From Pseudomonas sp. B21-015 (GTDB taxonomy: Bacteria; Pseudomonadota; Gammaproteobacteria; Pseudomonadales; Pseudomonadaceae), in NCBI RefSeq assembly GCF_024749285.1, contig NZ_CP087196.1:4960001-5024000 (forward strand): a stretch of DNA of 64,000 bases, read 5' to 3'. This document shows, in pieces, positions 1 to 9,431 of the stretch. Under the pieces are notes generated by a model. The model searched no databases. It saw only the letters and a list, made by a program, of their open reading frames with translations, and was not told the origin of the DNA. Both the position numbers and the translations under genes were made by a program. The stretch's first letter is position 1; each line of letters begins with the position of its first letter.

Positions 1-252
1 GCTGCGCCATGGACCGCGAGAGGCTTTTGCCGGTACGGCTTCGTCAGCCAGCGCAGCAGAGACTGCCGCAGCGATGTCCAGACGAGGAAGCAGCAGGTCC
101 TTGTGCATGACTGCCCGAGCGATCTGGTAACGAGCCCAGGTTTCGCGAGTTTCAACATCGTCAAAGGCATTCAATACCCGACGCAATTCCAATTCGTCCG
201 CTTCGTTATCCATCACTGCGGACAGCGATTCCTGCAGGGCTTCACGACTCAT
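1..252 (-). CDS. mucA: Anti-sigma factor MucA (RseA family), N-terminal part
   Basis: The leftward frame beginning at the ATG at 250-252 encodes MSREALQESLSAVMDNEADE and continues to the window edge, so only about 84 N-terminal residues are present. MucA is the inner-membrane anti-sigma factor that holds AlgU (sigma-22) inactive until regulated proteolysis. The N-terminal domain seen here is the cytoplasmic sigma-binding part; the membrane segment lies outside the window. It follows algU after a 30-bp gap, the normal algU-mucA operon order. A strong call because both the N-terminal sequence and the neighbour fit. Confidence 0.95.
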   Translation of the reverse strand, partial: MSREALQESLSAVMDNEADELELRRVLNAFDDVETRETWARYQIARAVMHKDLLLPRLDIAAAVSAALADEAVPAKASRGPWRS

Positions 253-282
253 GGCGTTCCTCTCTTGGCTGTCGCCGCTGTC

Positions 283-864
283 TCAGTTTTCCTGCAACAA
301 CGGCTGCAGGGCTTTATCGATGGCCTCCCGGGCGCGGAAAATCCGGGAGCGCACGGTACCCACCGGACACTGCATGACGCTGGCAATGTCCTCGTAACTC
401 AGACCATCGAATTCACGTAAAGTTAAAGCCGTACGCAAATCTTCTGGCAGTTGCTGAATGGTTCGATGGACGGTGCCTTCGATCTCATCCCGCAGCAATG
501 CACGTTCTGGCGACTCGAGATCCTTGAGGCCATGATCGCCATCGTAGAACTCTGCATCCTCGGAACTGACATCGCTATCCGGCGGCCGACGGCCGCGTGA
601 AACCAGATAGTTTTTCGCCGTGTTGATGGCGATGCGGTAAAGCCACGTATAAAACGCGCTGTCTCCGCGAAAATTACCAAGTGCACGGTATGCCTTGATA
701 AAGGCTTCCTGTGCTACATCCTGGGCTTCATGGGTGTCGTGCACGAAACGCACGATCAACCCGAGAATTTTGTGCTGATATTTCAGCACTAGCAGATCGA
801 AAGCTCGCTTGTCGCCGCGTTGAACACGCTCGACCAGCTGCTGATCCTCTTCCTGGGTTAGCAT
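283..864 (-). CDS. algU: RNA polymerase sigma factor AlgU (RpoE/sigma-22)
   Basis: ECF sigma factor controlling the envelope-stress and alginate regulon. The 193-residue product from the ATG at 862-864 has the exact usual length for Pseudomonas AlgU; the longer open frame upstream has no good start. Region 2 is visible as DLLVLKYQHKILGLI and AQDVAQEAFIKAYRAL, with the -10 recognition helix around TWLYRIAINTAKNYLV. Region 4 carries the helix-turn-helix LSYEDIASVMQCPVGTVRSR near residues 155-175. It is first in the algU-muc operon and has an AlgU-type promoter upstream at 924-950, consistent with autoregulation. Confidence 0.97.
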   Translation of the reverse strand: MLTQEEDQQLVERVQRGDKRAFDLLVLKYQHKILGLIVRFVHDTHEAQDVAQEAFIKAYRALGNFRGDSAFYTWLYRIAINTAKNYLVSRGRRPPDSDVSSEDAEFYDGDHGLKDLESPERALLRDEIEGTVHRTIQQLPEDLRTALTLREFDGLSYEDIASVMQCPVGTVRSRIFRAREAIDKALQPLLQEN

Positions 865-923
865 GAACACTCCTCGATAAGCTCGGAGGAGGCTTGCATA
901 ACTGAACGACCAGACTTGCAAAC

Positions 924-950
924 ATAGACTCGGGCTTTTCGCAAAAGTTC
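924..950 (-). promoter_or_regulatory. AlgU-type (sigma-22) promoter of algU
   Basis: Read on the minus strand, a GAACTT -35 element is followed after 16 bases by a TCTAT -10 element, close to the established GAACTT-N16/17-TCTGA consensus. It lies about 60-85 bases upstream of the algU start codon. In P. aeruginosa algU is transcribed from such a promoter, so positive autoregulation is the simple reading. Not tested here. Confidence 0.75.
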
Positions 951-1421
951 TCCCCCTCCAAGCAAGTTTCCTGCGGGCTCTGATTTGGCACGCACGAAAA
1001 GCGCAGCGCGGGATAACCCGGCTGCGCGAATAATCTTGTCATCGGATTCGTCAGCTAGGACCCAACCGCAAGTCCCGCACCGAAGCCGACACTGTCCCTT
1101 GTTTCAGGCAACCGTCTATTGATCTTGGGCCGCTGGCAAAAGTTCCATATTTATAGCTGCCCGGAACCGACATTGTGCAACCGTGAAGAGAAAAAGACTG
1201 TTAAATCCGCGATACAGTCGCCTTGTCGCCGAAGCGGTCAAAAAAACATCCGACGAAGCGTCCAGTCTTTTCCGTCACAGTAGTTTCACAATGCCATGTG
1301 GGCTCAGCTATTGTGCCGCTCCCCCCCTCTATATACTAGTGGGCTGTGTGGCTGTATTGACTTGCCGATCCAGTTGTCCTGCGCCACCCCCGACCCGGGT
1401 CGCTTTGAGCGGAATCCTGAA
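951..1421. other. Divergent intergenic region between algU and nadB
   Basis: About 470 bases with no convincing gene. The open frames reading in from either side are upstream extensions of algU and nadB without ribosome-binding sites. It should hold the nadB promoter and any further algU promoters; apart from the AlgU-type site at 924-950 no element was recognised with confidence. Confidence 0.5.
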
Positions 1422-3038
1422 ATGAGCCAACAGTTTCAACACGATGTTCTGGTAATTGGCAGCGGTGCTGCCGGCTTGAGCCTTGCGCTGACCTTGCCCG
1501 GTCATTTGCGCATCGCCGTATTGAGCAAAGGCGACCTCGCCAATGGCTCGACTTTCTGGGCCCAGGGCGGTGTCGCCGCCGTTCTGGATGACACCGATAC
1601 TGTCGAATCCCACGTCGATGACACCCTCAACGCCGGCGGCGGTCTGTGCCATGAAGACGCCGTGCGCTTTACCGTCGAACACAGCAGAGAGGCCATTCAA
1701 TGGCTGATCGATCAAGGCGTGCCCTTTACCCGCGATGAACAGTCCGGCACCGAAGACGGTGGTTTCGAGTTTCACCTGACCCGCGAAGGCGGTCACAGTC
1801 ATCGGCGCATCATCCACGCCGCCGATGCGACGGGCGCGGCGATCTTCAGAACCCTGCTCGACCAGGCCAAACAGCGTCCCAACATCGAATTGCTGGAACA
1901 GCGGGTCGCCATCGACCTGATCACCGAAAAGCGCTTGGGCCTTGAAGGCGACCGTTGCCTCGGCGCTTATGTGCTCAACCGCGGAACCGGTGAAGTCGAC
2001 ACCTACGGCGCGCGCTTCGTGATCCTTGCATCGGGCGGCGCGGCAAAGGTCTACCTCTATACCAGCAACCCCGACGGCGCCTGTGGTGATGGCATCGCCA
2101 TGGCCTGGCGTTCGGGCTGCCGGGTAGCAAACCTGGAGTTCAATCAGTTCCACCCGACCTGCTTGTATCATCCGCAAGCCAAGAGTTTCCTGATCACCGA
2201 AGCCTTGCGCGGCGAAGGCGGCCACCTGAAACTGCCCAATGGCGAACGCTTCATGCCGCGCTTCGACCCACGAGCCGAGCTGGCACCACGGGACATCGTC
2301 GCCCGTGCTATCGACCATGAGATGAAGCGCCTGGGTATCGACTGTGTCTACCTGGACATCAGTCACAAGCCTGAAGACTTCATCAAGACGCACTTCCCGA
2401 CGGTCTATGAACGCTGCCTGGAATTCTCCATCGATATCACCAAGCAGCCGATCCCGGTGGTACCCGCGGCGCACTACACCTGCGGCGGCGTGATGGTCGA
2501 TCAGCGGGGCCGCACCGACGTGCCGGGCCTGTATGCAATTGGCGAAACCAGCTTCACCGGCCTGCACGGTGCCAACCGCATGGCCAGCAACTCACTGCTG
2601 GAATGCTTCGTTTACGCCCGTTCGGCTGCAGCGGACATTCTTGAGCAGTTGCCAGAGGTGTCGATTCCGACCGCCCTGCCCGTGTGGGATGCGAGCCAGG
2701 TCACCGATTCCGATGAAGACGTGATCATTGCGCACAACTGGGACGAATTGCGGCGATTCATGTGGGACTACGTTGGCATCGTGCGCACCAACAAGCGCTT
2801 GCAACGAGCCCAGCACCGGGTGCGTCTGTTGCTGGACGAAATCGACGAGTTCTACAGCAACTATAAGGTCAGTCGGGATTTGATCGAATTGCGTAACCTG
2901 GCCCAAGTGGCCGAGCTGATGATCCAGTCAGCCATGGAGCGCAAGGAAAGTCGCGGCCTGCATTACACCCTCGACTACCCGAACATGCTACCGGTCGCCC
3001 TGGACACTATTCTGGTGCCGCCCACCTACGCCGACTGA
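1422..3038 (+). CDS. nadB: L-aspartate oxidase NadB
   Basis: Flavoenzyme that oxidises L-aspartate to iminoaspartate, the first step of de novo NAD synthesis, acting with NadA in the cytoplasm. The 538-residue product from the ATG at 1422 matches the family length. The FAD-binding fingerprint [13 protein letters not shown] is at about residues 12-24, [14 protein letters not shown] follows, and the substrate-loop motif HFHPT-like [13 protein letters not shown] is mid-protein. [15 protein letters not shown] is the typical C-terminal flavin contact. Its last 32 bases overlap convergently with ygfX. The neighbourhood algU-nadB is conserved in pseudomonads. Confidence 0.97.
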   Translation: MSQQFQHDVLVIGSGAAGLSLALTLPGHLRIAVLSKGDLANGSTFWAQGGVAAVLDDTDTVESHVDDTLNAGGGLCHEDAVRFTVEHSREAIQWLIDQGVPFTRDEQSGTEDGGFEFHLTREGGHSHRRIIHAADATGAAIFRTLLDQAKQRPNIELLEQRVAIDLITEKRLGLEGDRCLGAYVLNRGTGEVDTYGARFVILASGGAAKVYLYTSNPDGACGDGIAMAWRSGCRVANLEFNQFHPTCLYHPQAKSFLITEALRGEGGHLKLPNGERFMPRFDPRAELAPRDIVARAIDHEMKRLGIDCVYLDISHKPEDFIKTHFPTVYERCLEFSIDITKQPIPVVPAAHYTCGGVMVDQRGRTDVPGLYAIGETSFTGLHGANRMASNSLLECFVYARSAAADILEQLPEVSIPTALPVWDASQVTDSDEDVIIAHNWDELRRFMWDYVGIVRTNKRLQRAQHRVRLLLDEIDEFYSNYKVSRDLIELRNLAQVAELMIQSAMERKESRGLHYTLDYPNMLPVALDTILVPPTYAD

Positions 3039-3459
3039 ACTTAAGCCGAACCCGCAGGCGTCGGTGCAAATCCGCCGCCAGCGAATCCCGCGGCACGCAT
3101 ATCGCCCTGACCCGTCGCTCGCCCCGCAGACGAAAACGCAGCACCACGACCAGCGGCAACGCCAGGCTGTCCGGCCGTAGCTGCACGGGTTGCCAACCCA
3201 TCGCCTGATTCCACAACTGCCAGCCATCGGCATCGCGACGCAAGCCACAAAAGGCCTGCGGGTGTGTCAGAAGAATGTGTCGCGGCAACGCCCGGAAACC
3301 GTGAGCCACGCACAGTACGAAGCCGAGCAGGCTGGCCCAGAGTGGTATAGAGAGAAGAAGCAGCGAACCCAGCGCGAACAGCTGGGCCAGAAGATAGGCC
3401 GCCAGCAACTGCCGTGAGGCATGCCAGCGGCATTCGAACGCGTTACTTGGGCTGGACAC
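3007..3459 (-). CDS. YgfX/CptA-family membrane protein
   Basis: A 150-residue protein with two adjacent hydrophobic segments near the N-terminus ([18 protein letters not shown] and [15 protein letters not shown]) followed by a basic, Trp- and Arg-rich cytoplasmic part. This is the layout of YgfX (DUF1434), described in E. coli as the inner-membrane partner or toxin paired with YgfY/SdhE. It overlaps the upstream sdhE gene by 17 bases, indicating translational coupling, and its 3' end runs 32 bases into nadB on the opposite strand. The family call rests on layout and neighbours; whether it acts as a toxin in Pseudomonas is not shown. Confidence 0.8.
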   Translation of the reverse strand: MSSPSNAFECRWHASRQLLAAYLLAQLFALGSLLLLSIPLWASLLGFVLCVAHGFRALPRHILLTHPQAFCGLRRDADGWQLWNQAMGWQPVQLRPDSLALPLVVVLRFRLRGERRVRAICVPRDSLAADLHRRLRVRLKFSRRRWAAPE

Positions 3460-3697
3460 GATCCAGGATCATGCGAACCATGCGCTGAAGCTCCGGATCT
3501 TCCGATTCGGCGCGCTCCATGAACCAGCCGAACATGTCCTGATCCTCGCACTCGAGCAGCCTGACGTAGCACGCGCGATCAACCTCGTTGAGGTGCGGGT
3601 AGACCTCTTTCACAAACGGCACCAGCAACACGTCAAGCTCAAGCATGCCGCGGCGGCTGTGCCAGTAGAGGCGATTCAGTTCAACATCTTCGACCAT
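3443..3697 (-). CDS. sdhE: FAD assembly factor SdhE (YgfY)
   Basis: An 84-residue cytosolic protein that promotes covalent flavinylation of the succinate dehydrogenase subunit SdhA. The diagnostic RRGMLELD motif is at about residues 15-22, and the helical bundle continues with [14 protein letters not shown]. The start is the ATG at 3695-3697. It sits directly before ygfX in an overlapping pair, diverging from ygfZ about 150 bases away; sdhE, ygfX and ygfZ are neighbours in many gammaproteobacteria. Size, motif and context all agree. Confidence 0.93.
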   Translation of the reverse strand: MVEDVELNRLYWHSRRGMLELDVLLVPFVKEVYPHLNEVDRACYVRLLECEDQDMFGWFMERAESEDPELQRMVRMILDRVQPK

Positions 3698-3846
3698 GGA
3701 GCGCTCCTCAAATAGGCCGCAAGTATACAGCCCCGAGGCGAGCCGAACAGTCGGCTTTGGTCGGGCACCGATGATCCTTTGTGAACTACCCATTTCATGG
3801 GCGCCCCCTTATGATGTCCTTCGGACTCTTTACCCTGCGATGACCC

Positions 3847-4788
3847 ATGGCCGATTCTGCTTTTTTCTGCACCCTGTCTCACGAAGGCGTTCTCGCGGTA
3901 CGCGGCGCGGATGCCGGCAAATTTCTGCAAGGCCAATTGACTTGCAACCTTAATTACCTGAGCGACACCCAGGCCAGCCTTGGCGCGCGCTGCACGCAGA
4001 AAGGCCGGATGCAGTCGAGTTTCCGGATTCTGCTGGAAGGCGACGGTGTGCTGATGGCGATGGCCAGCGAACTGCTGGAGCCGCAACTGGCGGACCTGAA
4101 AAAGTACGCGGTGTTCTCCAAATCGAAACTGACCGATGAAAGTGCCCACTGGGTTCGTTTTGGTCTTGAGCATGGCGATGCAGCACTGGCCAGTCTGGGC
4201 CTGGTGCTGCCGGCCGACACCGACAGCGTCGTGCGTAATGACGGCCTGATCGCCCTTCGCGTCTCGCCTGAGCGCGCAGAACTCTGGGTTGGCTCCGATC
4301 AAGCCGACACCGTCAAGGGCAAGCTGTCCGCCCTGTTAGCCGAAAGCGATCTGAACCAATGGCTGCTGGGCCAGATCCGCGCCGGGATCGGTCAGGTCAT
4401 GCCGAGTACCCGCGAGCTGTTCATCCCGCAGATGCTCAATCTGCAAGCCGTCGGTGGCGTGAGCTTCAAGAAGGGTTGTTATACCGGCCAGGAAATCGTT
4501 GCGCGCATGCAGTATCTGGGCAAACTCAAGCGTCGCCTGTATCGCCTGCAACTGGAGGTCGGTGAATTGCCGGAACCCGGCACCCCACTGTTCTCCCCCA
4601 CTCATGGCAGTTCGATCGGTGAAGTGGTGCTGGCCGCCCGCGCCGGGCAAAACATTGAGCTCCTGGCCGTGCTCCAAGCCGAAGCCGTAGAAGATGACAA
4701 CCTGCACCTTGGCGCACTTGAAGGTCCGGGCCTGCAACTGCTCGACCTGCCTTACCAACTGGATCGTGATCGCGAAATCCAGCGTTAA
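3847..4788 (+). CDS. ygfZ: Folate-binding Fe-S repair protein YgfZ
   Basis: Folate-dependent protein that supports assembly or repair of certain iron-sulfur enzymes, including MiaB; related to aminomethyltransferase GcvT. The 313-residue product carries the signature KGCYTGQE (KKGCYTGQEIVARMQY) at about residues 210-225, whose Cys is essential in E. coli YgfZ, and an N-terminal GcvT-like segment with KFLQGQLTCNL. It diverges from sdhE-ygfX and is followed 35 bases later by the HDOD gene on the same strand. Confidence 0.95.
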   Translation: MADSAFFCTLSHEGVLAVRGADAGKFLQGQLTCNLNYLSDTQASLGARCTQKGRMQSSFRILLEGDGVLMAMASELLEPQLADLKKYAVFSKSKLTDESAHWVRFGLEHGDAALASLGLVLPADTDSVVRNDGLIALRVSPERAELWVGSDQADTVKGKLSALLAESDLNQWLLGQIRAGIGQVMPSTRELFIPQMLNLQAVGGVSFKKGCYTGQEIVARMQYLGKLKRRLYRLQLEVGELPEPGTPLFSPTHGSSIGEVVLAARAGQNIELLAVLQAEAVEDDNLHLGALEGPGLQLLDLPYQLDRDREIQR

Positions 4789-4823
4789 CAGCAGCACTTG
4801 TCGCAATACCCTAGAGAAAAGAA

Positions 4824-5645
4824 ATGAGCGAGCTGGCGGATAAGGTCCAACAGGATTTGGTTGAGGCCATCGATAACGATGACCTGGTTCTGCCAACATT
4901 ACCGGAAGTGGCCCTGCAGATTCGCAAGGCCGCCGAAGACCCGGAAATCAGTGTCAGTACCCTGAGCAAAGTGATTGGCCGCGATACCGCGCTGTCGGCG
5001 CGACTGATCAAAGTGGTCAATAGTCCGTTGCTGCGCGCGACCCAGGAAGTGACTGACCTGCACACGGCCATCACCCGACTGGGCGTCAACTACAGCAGCA
5101 ACCTGGCCATCGGTCTGGTGATGGAACAGATCTTCAATGCCCGTTCCGAAGTGGTGGAACAGAAAATGCGCGAGGTCTGGCGCAAAAGCCTGGAAATCGC
5201 CGGCGTCAGCTATGCGTTGTGCCGCAGCTACACGCAGCTCAAGCCTGATCAGGCAGCCCTTGGCGGCCTGGTGCATCAGATTGGCGTGCTGCCGATCCTG
5301 ACCTACGCCGAAGATCACTATGAATTGCTGGCGGATCCGGTCAGCCTCAACCATGTGATCGACCGCATTCATCCGCTGCTTGGCGATAAATTGCTCAGGG
5401 TCTGGGAGTTTCCGGAAATGCTGGTGCAACTGCCAGGGCTGTATCTGGATTTCAAGCGGCAATCGGAGCGGGTCGATTATGTCGATCTGGTGCAAGTGGC
5501 CAGCCTGTATTGCCACAAGGACCCCGATCATCCACTGGCCCGTATCGACCCGTTCAGCGTGCCGGCCCTCAAGAAACTGGGGATCGATCTGGAGAACGAG
5601 GCGATATGCAAGGATCTGGAAGAATCGCGATCGATGTTTTACTGA
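4824..5645 (+). CDS. HDOD-domain signalling protein
   Basis: A 273-residue single-domain HDOD protein. The family opening LPTLPEVALQIRKAAEDP is at about residues 22-39, and the characteristic VIGRDTALSARLIKVVNSP lies at 50-70. No GGDEF, EAL or receiver domain is fused. HDOD proteins resemble HD hydrolases but usually lack catalytic metal ligands and act in signalling; the specific partner is unknown. It follows ygfZ closely and may be cotranscribed. It ends just before a REPIN pair that separates it from the convergent tctDE operon. Confidence 0.9.
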   Translation: MSELADKVQQDLVEAIDNDDLVLPTLPEVALQIRKAAEDPEISVSTLSKVIGRDTALSARLIKVVNSPLLRATQEVTDLHTAITRLGVNYSSNLAIGLVMEQIFNARSEVVEQKMREVWRKSLEIAGVSYALCRSYTQLKPDQAALGGLVHQIGVLPILTYAEDHYELLADPVSLNHVIDRIHPLLGDKLLRVWEFPEMLVQLPGLYLDFKRQSERVDYVDLVQVASLYCHKDPDHPLARIDPFSVPALKKLGIDLENEAICKDLEESRSMFY

Positions 5646-5662
5646 TTGTGAACACAAGCAAC

Positions 5663-5795
5663 TGTGGCGAGGGAGCTTGCTCCCGCTCGGCTGCGCAGCA
5701 GTCGTAAACCCGATAAATAGGGTTTAACTGAAATACTGCGCTGTATGGTTTTGGGGCTGCTTCGCCGCCCAGCGGGAGCAAGCTCCCTCGCCACA
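5663..5795. repeat. REPIN: inverted pair of REP sequences
   Basis: TGTGGCGAGGGAGCTTGCTC at 5663 is repeated in inverted orientation, ending at 5795 (AGCGGGAGCAAGCTCCCTCG from 5771). This GTGGCGAGGGAGC word is the common P. fluorescens-group REP core. It lies between the convergent ends of the HDOD and tctE genes, a typical REPIN position, and may also act as a bidirectional transcription stop. Confidence 0.88.
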
Positions 5796-5821
5796 AAAGC
5801 CTCTGTGCCACAGGGTTGTGT

Positions 5822-7210
5822 TCACTCTCCCGCAATAAAACTCACCCGCACCTTCAACCCCGCCTGCTCGCCATCGTGCAGGCTGATCTGCGCCAGGTGA
5901 GCGCGGCAGATCTCGCCGACAATGGCCAGGCCCAGCCCCGACCCGACCACCTGCTGGTTGCGCCGGTAAAAGCGCTCAAACACCCGATCCCGCTCTTCGA
6001 GGGGAATCCCCGGGCCATCGTCCTCGACTTCCAGCACCGCCGGTGCCGTGACCCGCAGGATCACATTGCCGCCCGGCGGCGTGTGGGCCAACGCGTTGTC
6101 CACCAGATTGCTCAACAGTTCGTTCAACAGCGTCGGCTCGCCGCGCAGCCACACCGGCTCATCGGCTTCCAGCGCCAGTGCGACGCCGCGTGCATGGGCC
6201 AGCGGCGCCATGGCCATGCCCAGTTCACGGGCCAATTGACTGAGGTCGAGCAACTGCGCACCACCCTCGGCGATGGCCCGGGCGCCATTCTCGACCCGTG
6301 CCAGCGAGAGCAATTGATTGGCCAGATGGGTCAGGCGATCCGTGCCCTGGGCGGCGGTTTCCAGGGTGCTGCGCCAGGTTTCGGGTTCGTTCGACCGCAA
6401 GCCCAGTTCGAGTCGTGCCTTGAGCGCCGCCAATGGAGTACGCAATTCATGGGCCGCATCGGCGATGAACTGCGCCTGACGCTCGAACTGCCCGCGCAAA
6501 CGCTCGGTAAAGTGATTGAGCGCACGCACCAGCGGCCCCAACTCATGCTGCACTTCCACCAACGGCAAAGGCCGCAAGTCATCGGGCTGACGCTCTTCCA
6601 CCGCCGTGCGCAAGCGTTCCAGCGGACGCAGCGCCGCACTGACCGCAAACCACACCAGCAGCAGCGCACCGATCGCCAGCATGCCCAGACGCAACAACGT
6701 GTCGGCCATCAGGCTGCGAGCCATGCGGACCCGCGCCTCATCGGTTTCCGCCACGCGGATTTCCGCCATGCCGTTCATGTTCGGCTCGCTGACCGCCTTG
6801 AGCAGGCTGACCACCCGCACGTTCTGCCCTTGATAAGTGGCGTTGTAGAAACGCGCCAGCGCCGGATAGTCATCGGTGCGCGGCGTTCCCGGCGGCGGTG
6901 CCGGCAGGTTTTCGTAGCCCGAGATCAGCTTCTGATTGATGTCGTTGACCAGGTAAAAAATCCGCCCGGCGCTGTCGTAGGCGAACGTATCGAGGGCCAC
7001 ATAAGGCACGTTGGCACTGAGGCTACCGTCGCGCTGGGACAGGCCCGCAGCGATGGTTCGCGCCGAGGCCAGCAAGGTCCGGTCATAAGCGGTGTCGGCG
7101 GCTTCGCGACCGTTCCAGTACGCACTCAAACCACTGGCCAGCATCAACACCACCAGCAGCAGCGCGAGGTTCCACAGCAACCGCCAACGCAGGCTGCTGA
7201 GCTTATGCAT
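5822..7210 (-). CDS. tctE: Sensor histidine kinase TctE-like
   Basis: Inner-membrane sensor kinase of the tricarboxylate two-component pair. The 462-residue product begins with a transmembrane segment (LLWNLALLLVVLMLASGL), has a periplasmic region of about 130 residues and a second membrane segment (LLRLGMLAIGALLLVWFAVS). The phosphoacceptor motif AAHELRTPLAALKARLEL follows, then N-box NELLSNLVDNALAH and G-box VEDDGPGIP/GSGLGLAIV. The start was placed at 7210, eight bases inside the end of tctD; a longer frame to 7240 lies wholly inside tctD. Position next to opdH-tctCBA supports a role in sensing citrate or a similar tricarboxylate. Confidence 0.88.
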   Translation of the reverse strand: MHKLSSLRWRLLWNLALLLVVLMLASGLSAYWNGREAADTAYDRTLLASARTIAAGLSQRDGSLSANVPYVALDTFAYDSAGRIFYLVNDINQKLISGYENLPAPPPGTPRTDDYPALARFYNATYQGQNVRVVSLLKAVSEPNMNGMAEIRVAETDEARVRMARSLMADTLLRLGMLAIGALLLVWFAVSAALRPLERLRTAVEERQPDDLRPLPLVEVQHELGPLVRALNHFTERLRGQFERQAQFIADAAHELRTPLAALKARLELGLRSNEPETWRSTLETAAQGTDRLTHLANQLLSLARVENGARAIAEGGAQLLDLSQLARELGMAMAPLAHARGVALALEADEPVWLRGEPTLLNELLSNLVDNALAHTPPGGNVILRVTAPAVLEVEDDGPGIPLEERDRVFERFYRRNQQVVGSGLGLAIVGEICRAHLAQISLHDGEQAGLKVRVSFIAGE

Positions 7211-7874
7211 CGCGGCTTTCCAGCAGATAACCAAGGCCACGGAAGGTCACGATGGCCACCGGTTGGCCGTCAAGTTTTTTGCGCAAGCGGTGGACGTAGA
7301 TCTCGATGGCATCGGGACTGGCCTCCTCGTCCAGGCCGAAGACCTGGGCAGCCAGTTGCTCCTTGCTCATCACCCGACCGGGACGGGCGATCAGGGCTTC
7401 GAGCACCGCCTGCTCGCGGGAAGTCAGGGTCAGCAATTCTTCGCCAAGGGTGAAGCGCCGGGTGTCCAAGTCATAGGCCAGCACACCACAACGCTGCTGA
7501 CGCTCACCGCCGAGCACACTGCGGCGCAGCAAGGCTTTGACCCGGGCTTCGAGCTCGGTCAGTTCGAAGGGTTTGGCCAGGTAATCGTCAGCCCCAAGGT
7601 TCAGGCCATGGACCCGATCCTTGACGTCGCTGCGGGCGGTCAGCATCAGCACCGGCAGGTTTTTGCCCCGCGCTCGCAGGCGCGCCAGCACTTCGAAGCC
7701 ATCCATGCGCGGCAGGCCGACATCGAGGATCGCCACGGCGTATTCCTCGCTGCTCAAGGCCAGGTCGGCCGCCACGCCGTCGTGCAGCACGTCCACGGTC
7801 AGCCCGGTGCTCTTGAGCGCCTGAGCGACACTTTCGGCAAGCTGCAGATGGTCTTCAACGAGCAGAACACGCAT
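7203..7874 (-). CDS. tctD: Response regulator TctD-like (OmpR family)
   Basis: A 223-residue OmpR-type regulator. The receiver domain has VLLVEDHLQLA at the N-terminus, phosphoacceptor Asp in AILDVGLPRMDGFEVL at about residue 51, and the conserved Lys in DDYLAKPFELTEL near 102. The C-terminal winged helix ends in DAIEIYVHRLRKKL and TFRGLGYLLE. It is first in a two-gene operon with the kinase (8-base overlap) and is transcribed divergently from the porin gene 221 bases away, the arrangement of the tctDE-opdH regulon where TctD controls tricarboxylate uptake genes. Confidence 0.9.
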   Translation of the reverse strand: MRVLLVEDHLQLAESVAQALKSTGLTVDVLHDGVAADLALSSEEYAVAILDVGLPRMDGFEVLARLRARGKNLPVLMLTARSDVKDRVHGLNLGADDYLAKPFELTELEARVKALLRRSVLGGERQQRCGVLAYDLDTRRFTLGEELLTLTSREQAVLEALIARPGRVMSKEQLAAQVFGLDEEASPDAIEIYVHRLRKKLDGQPVAIVTFRGLGYLLESRDA

Positions 7875-8040
7875 GGATCTTTACCTCATTCAGGGATGGT
7901 CGACGCCATTCTTTGGCGCGGAGTTTACAGCCGCATCCGTCGCTGTGAAGCCCGAAAACCGTGAAAGTCAGCTGAAAGGTTAGCGAAAGGTTGGCCGGTT
8001 AGAGTCCAGCCACGGACAGTTTCGACTGCCGTCGCTATAC

Positions 8041-8066
8041 GAAAAACGCCTCGAAGCGTTTTCGCC
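8041..8066. promoter_or_regulatory. Inverted repeat in the tctD-opdH divergent region
   Basis: GAAAAACGC and GCGTTTTC flank a short loop (TCGAA), upstream of the porin ribosome-binding site GGAG at 8083. It could be an mRNA leader hairpin of opdH or a binding site in the divergent control region; the sequence alone does not decide. Confidence 0.35.
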
Positions 8067-8095
8067 AATAAGAACAATAAACGGAGTACGTCACC

Positions 8096-9388
8096 ATGCT
8101 GTCCATGCAGCTTCAGGTTTGCCCACCTGCTCGTTTTTCCCGCCTCAGCCAGACCGCCCTTGCCAGTGCCGCCGCCCTCGCCGGCTTTTCGCCGTTGAGC
8201 CAGGCTGCCTTCTTCGAAGACAGTACGGCAACCTTCGAAACCCGCAACATGTATTTCAACCGCGACTTTCGCGACGGCACCAGCGCCCAGCAATCCAAGC
8301 GGGACGAATGGGCCCAGGGGTTCATGCTCAACCTGCAATCGGGTTACACCGATGGCACCGTGGGGTTCGGTGTCGATGCACTGGGCATGCTGGGGGTAAA
8401 ACTCGATTCGAGTCCCGATCGCACTGGCACCGGTCTGTTGCCGACCCATGACGACGGGCGCGCGGCTGACGAGTATTCCAAGCTCGGCCTGACCGGTAAA
8501 GTGAAGATCTCCGCCACGGAACTGAAAATCGGCAGCCTGATTCCGGAACTGCCAATTCTCAAACCCAACGACGGGCGCATTCTGCCGCAGACCTTTGAAG
8601 GCGGCCTGCTGACCTCCAAAGAAATCAAGAACCTGACCTTCACCGGCGGGCGTTTGGAGAAAGCCAAGGACCGCGACAGCACCGACTTCGAGGACATCGC
8701 CCTCAACAACAAGAACAGCCGCTTCGCCGGCACCGTGGCCGGCAAGCATTTTGACTTTGGCGGTGTGGACTATAAATTCACCGACAAGATCACCGGCAGC
8801 TACCACTTCGCCCAACTCGATGAAGTCTATAACCAGCACTTCCTTGGCGTGGTCGCCTCGCAACCGTTCGGCCCCGGTACTTTCGGCACCGACCTGCGAT
8901 TGGCCATCAGTGACGACGAGGGCGCGGCCCGAGGCGGCAAGATCGACAACAAATCCCTGAACGGGCTGGTGAGCTACGCCTTGAACGGGCATAAACTCAG
9001 CGCCGGCTATCAGCACATGTCTGGCGACAGTGCGTTCCCTTATGTGGATGGCAGCGATCCGTACCTGGTCAACTTCGTGCAGATCAATGACTTTGCCGGC
9101 GCCGAAGAACGTTCCTGGCAGGCACGTTACGACTACGATTTCTCCAAACTCGGCATTCCCGGCCTGAGTTTCATGAGCCGTTACCTGAGCGGTGACAACA
9201 TCAAGCTCAAGAACGGTGATGAGGGCAAAGAGTGGGAACGCAACACCGAGATCAAATACGTCGTACAAAGCGGCGCCCTGAAAGATGTCGCCGTACGCCT
9301 GCGCAATGCCACCTACCGTTCCAACTACTCCGCTCGCGATGCCGATGAAGTGCGTCTGCTGGTGAGCTATAGCGTTGCCCTTTGGTAA
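8096..9388 (+). CDS. opdH: OprD-family outer-membrane porin, OpdH-like
   Basis: A 430-residue substrate-specific porin. A long signal peptide ends near PLSQAAFFEDS, and the mature start FEDSTATFETRNMYFNRDFR is typical of the OprD family (oprD strand 1). Strongly alternating beta-strand segments follow, ending in an aromatic residue (YSVALW), the outer-membrane insertion signal. In P. aeruginosa OpdH takes up cis-aconitate and other tricarboxylates and is under TctDE control; here the gene lies between tctDE and tctCBA, which favours the same role. GGAG lies nine bases before the ATG. Confidence 0.87.
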   Translation: MLSMQLQVCPPARFSRLSQTALASAAALAGFSPLSQAAFFEDSTATFETRNMYFNRDFRDGTSAQQSKRDEWAQGFMLNLQSGYTDGTVGFGVDALGMLGVKLDSSPDRTGTGLLPTHDDGRAADEYSKLGLTGKVKISATELKIGSLIPELPILKPNDGRILPQTFEGGLLTSKEIKNLTFTGGRLEKAKDRDSTDFEDIALNNKNSRFAGTVAGKHFDFGGVDYKFTDKITGSYHFAQLDEVYNQHFLGVVASQPFGPGTFGTDLRLAISDDEGAARGGKIDNKSLNGLVSYALNGHKLSAGYQHMSGDSAFPYVDGSDPYLVNFVQINDFAGAEERSWQARYDYDFSKLGIPGLSFMSRYLSGDNIKLKNGDEGKEWERNTEIKYVVQSGALKDVAVRLRNATYRSNYSARDADEVRLLVSYSVALW

Positions 9389-9431
9389 ACATCACGTTCA
9401 ATAACAATAATGAATGCCCGTGGAGACTCAA

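Noticed and set aside
5816..7453. A 545-residue plus-strand frame
   Set aside because: It lies opposite tctE and the end of tctD; the product is Gln-, Arg- and His-rich, typical of the reverse complement of a GC-rich gene.
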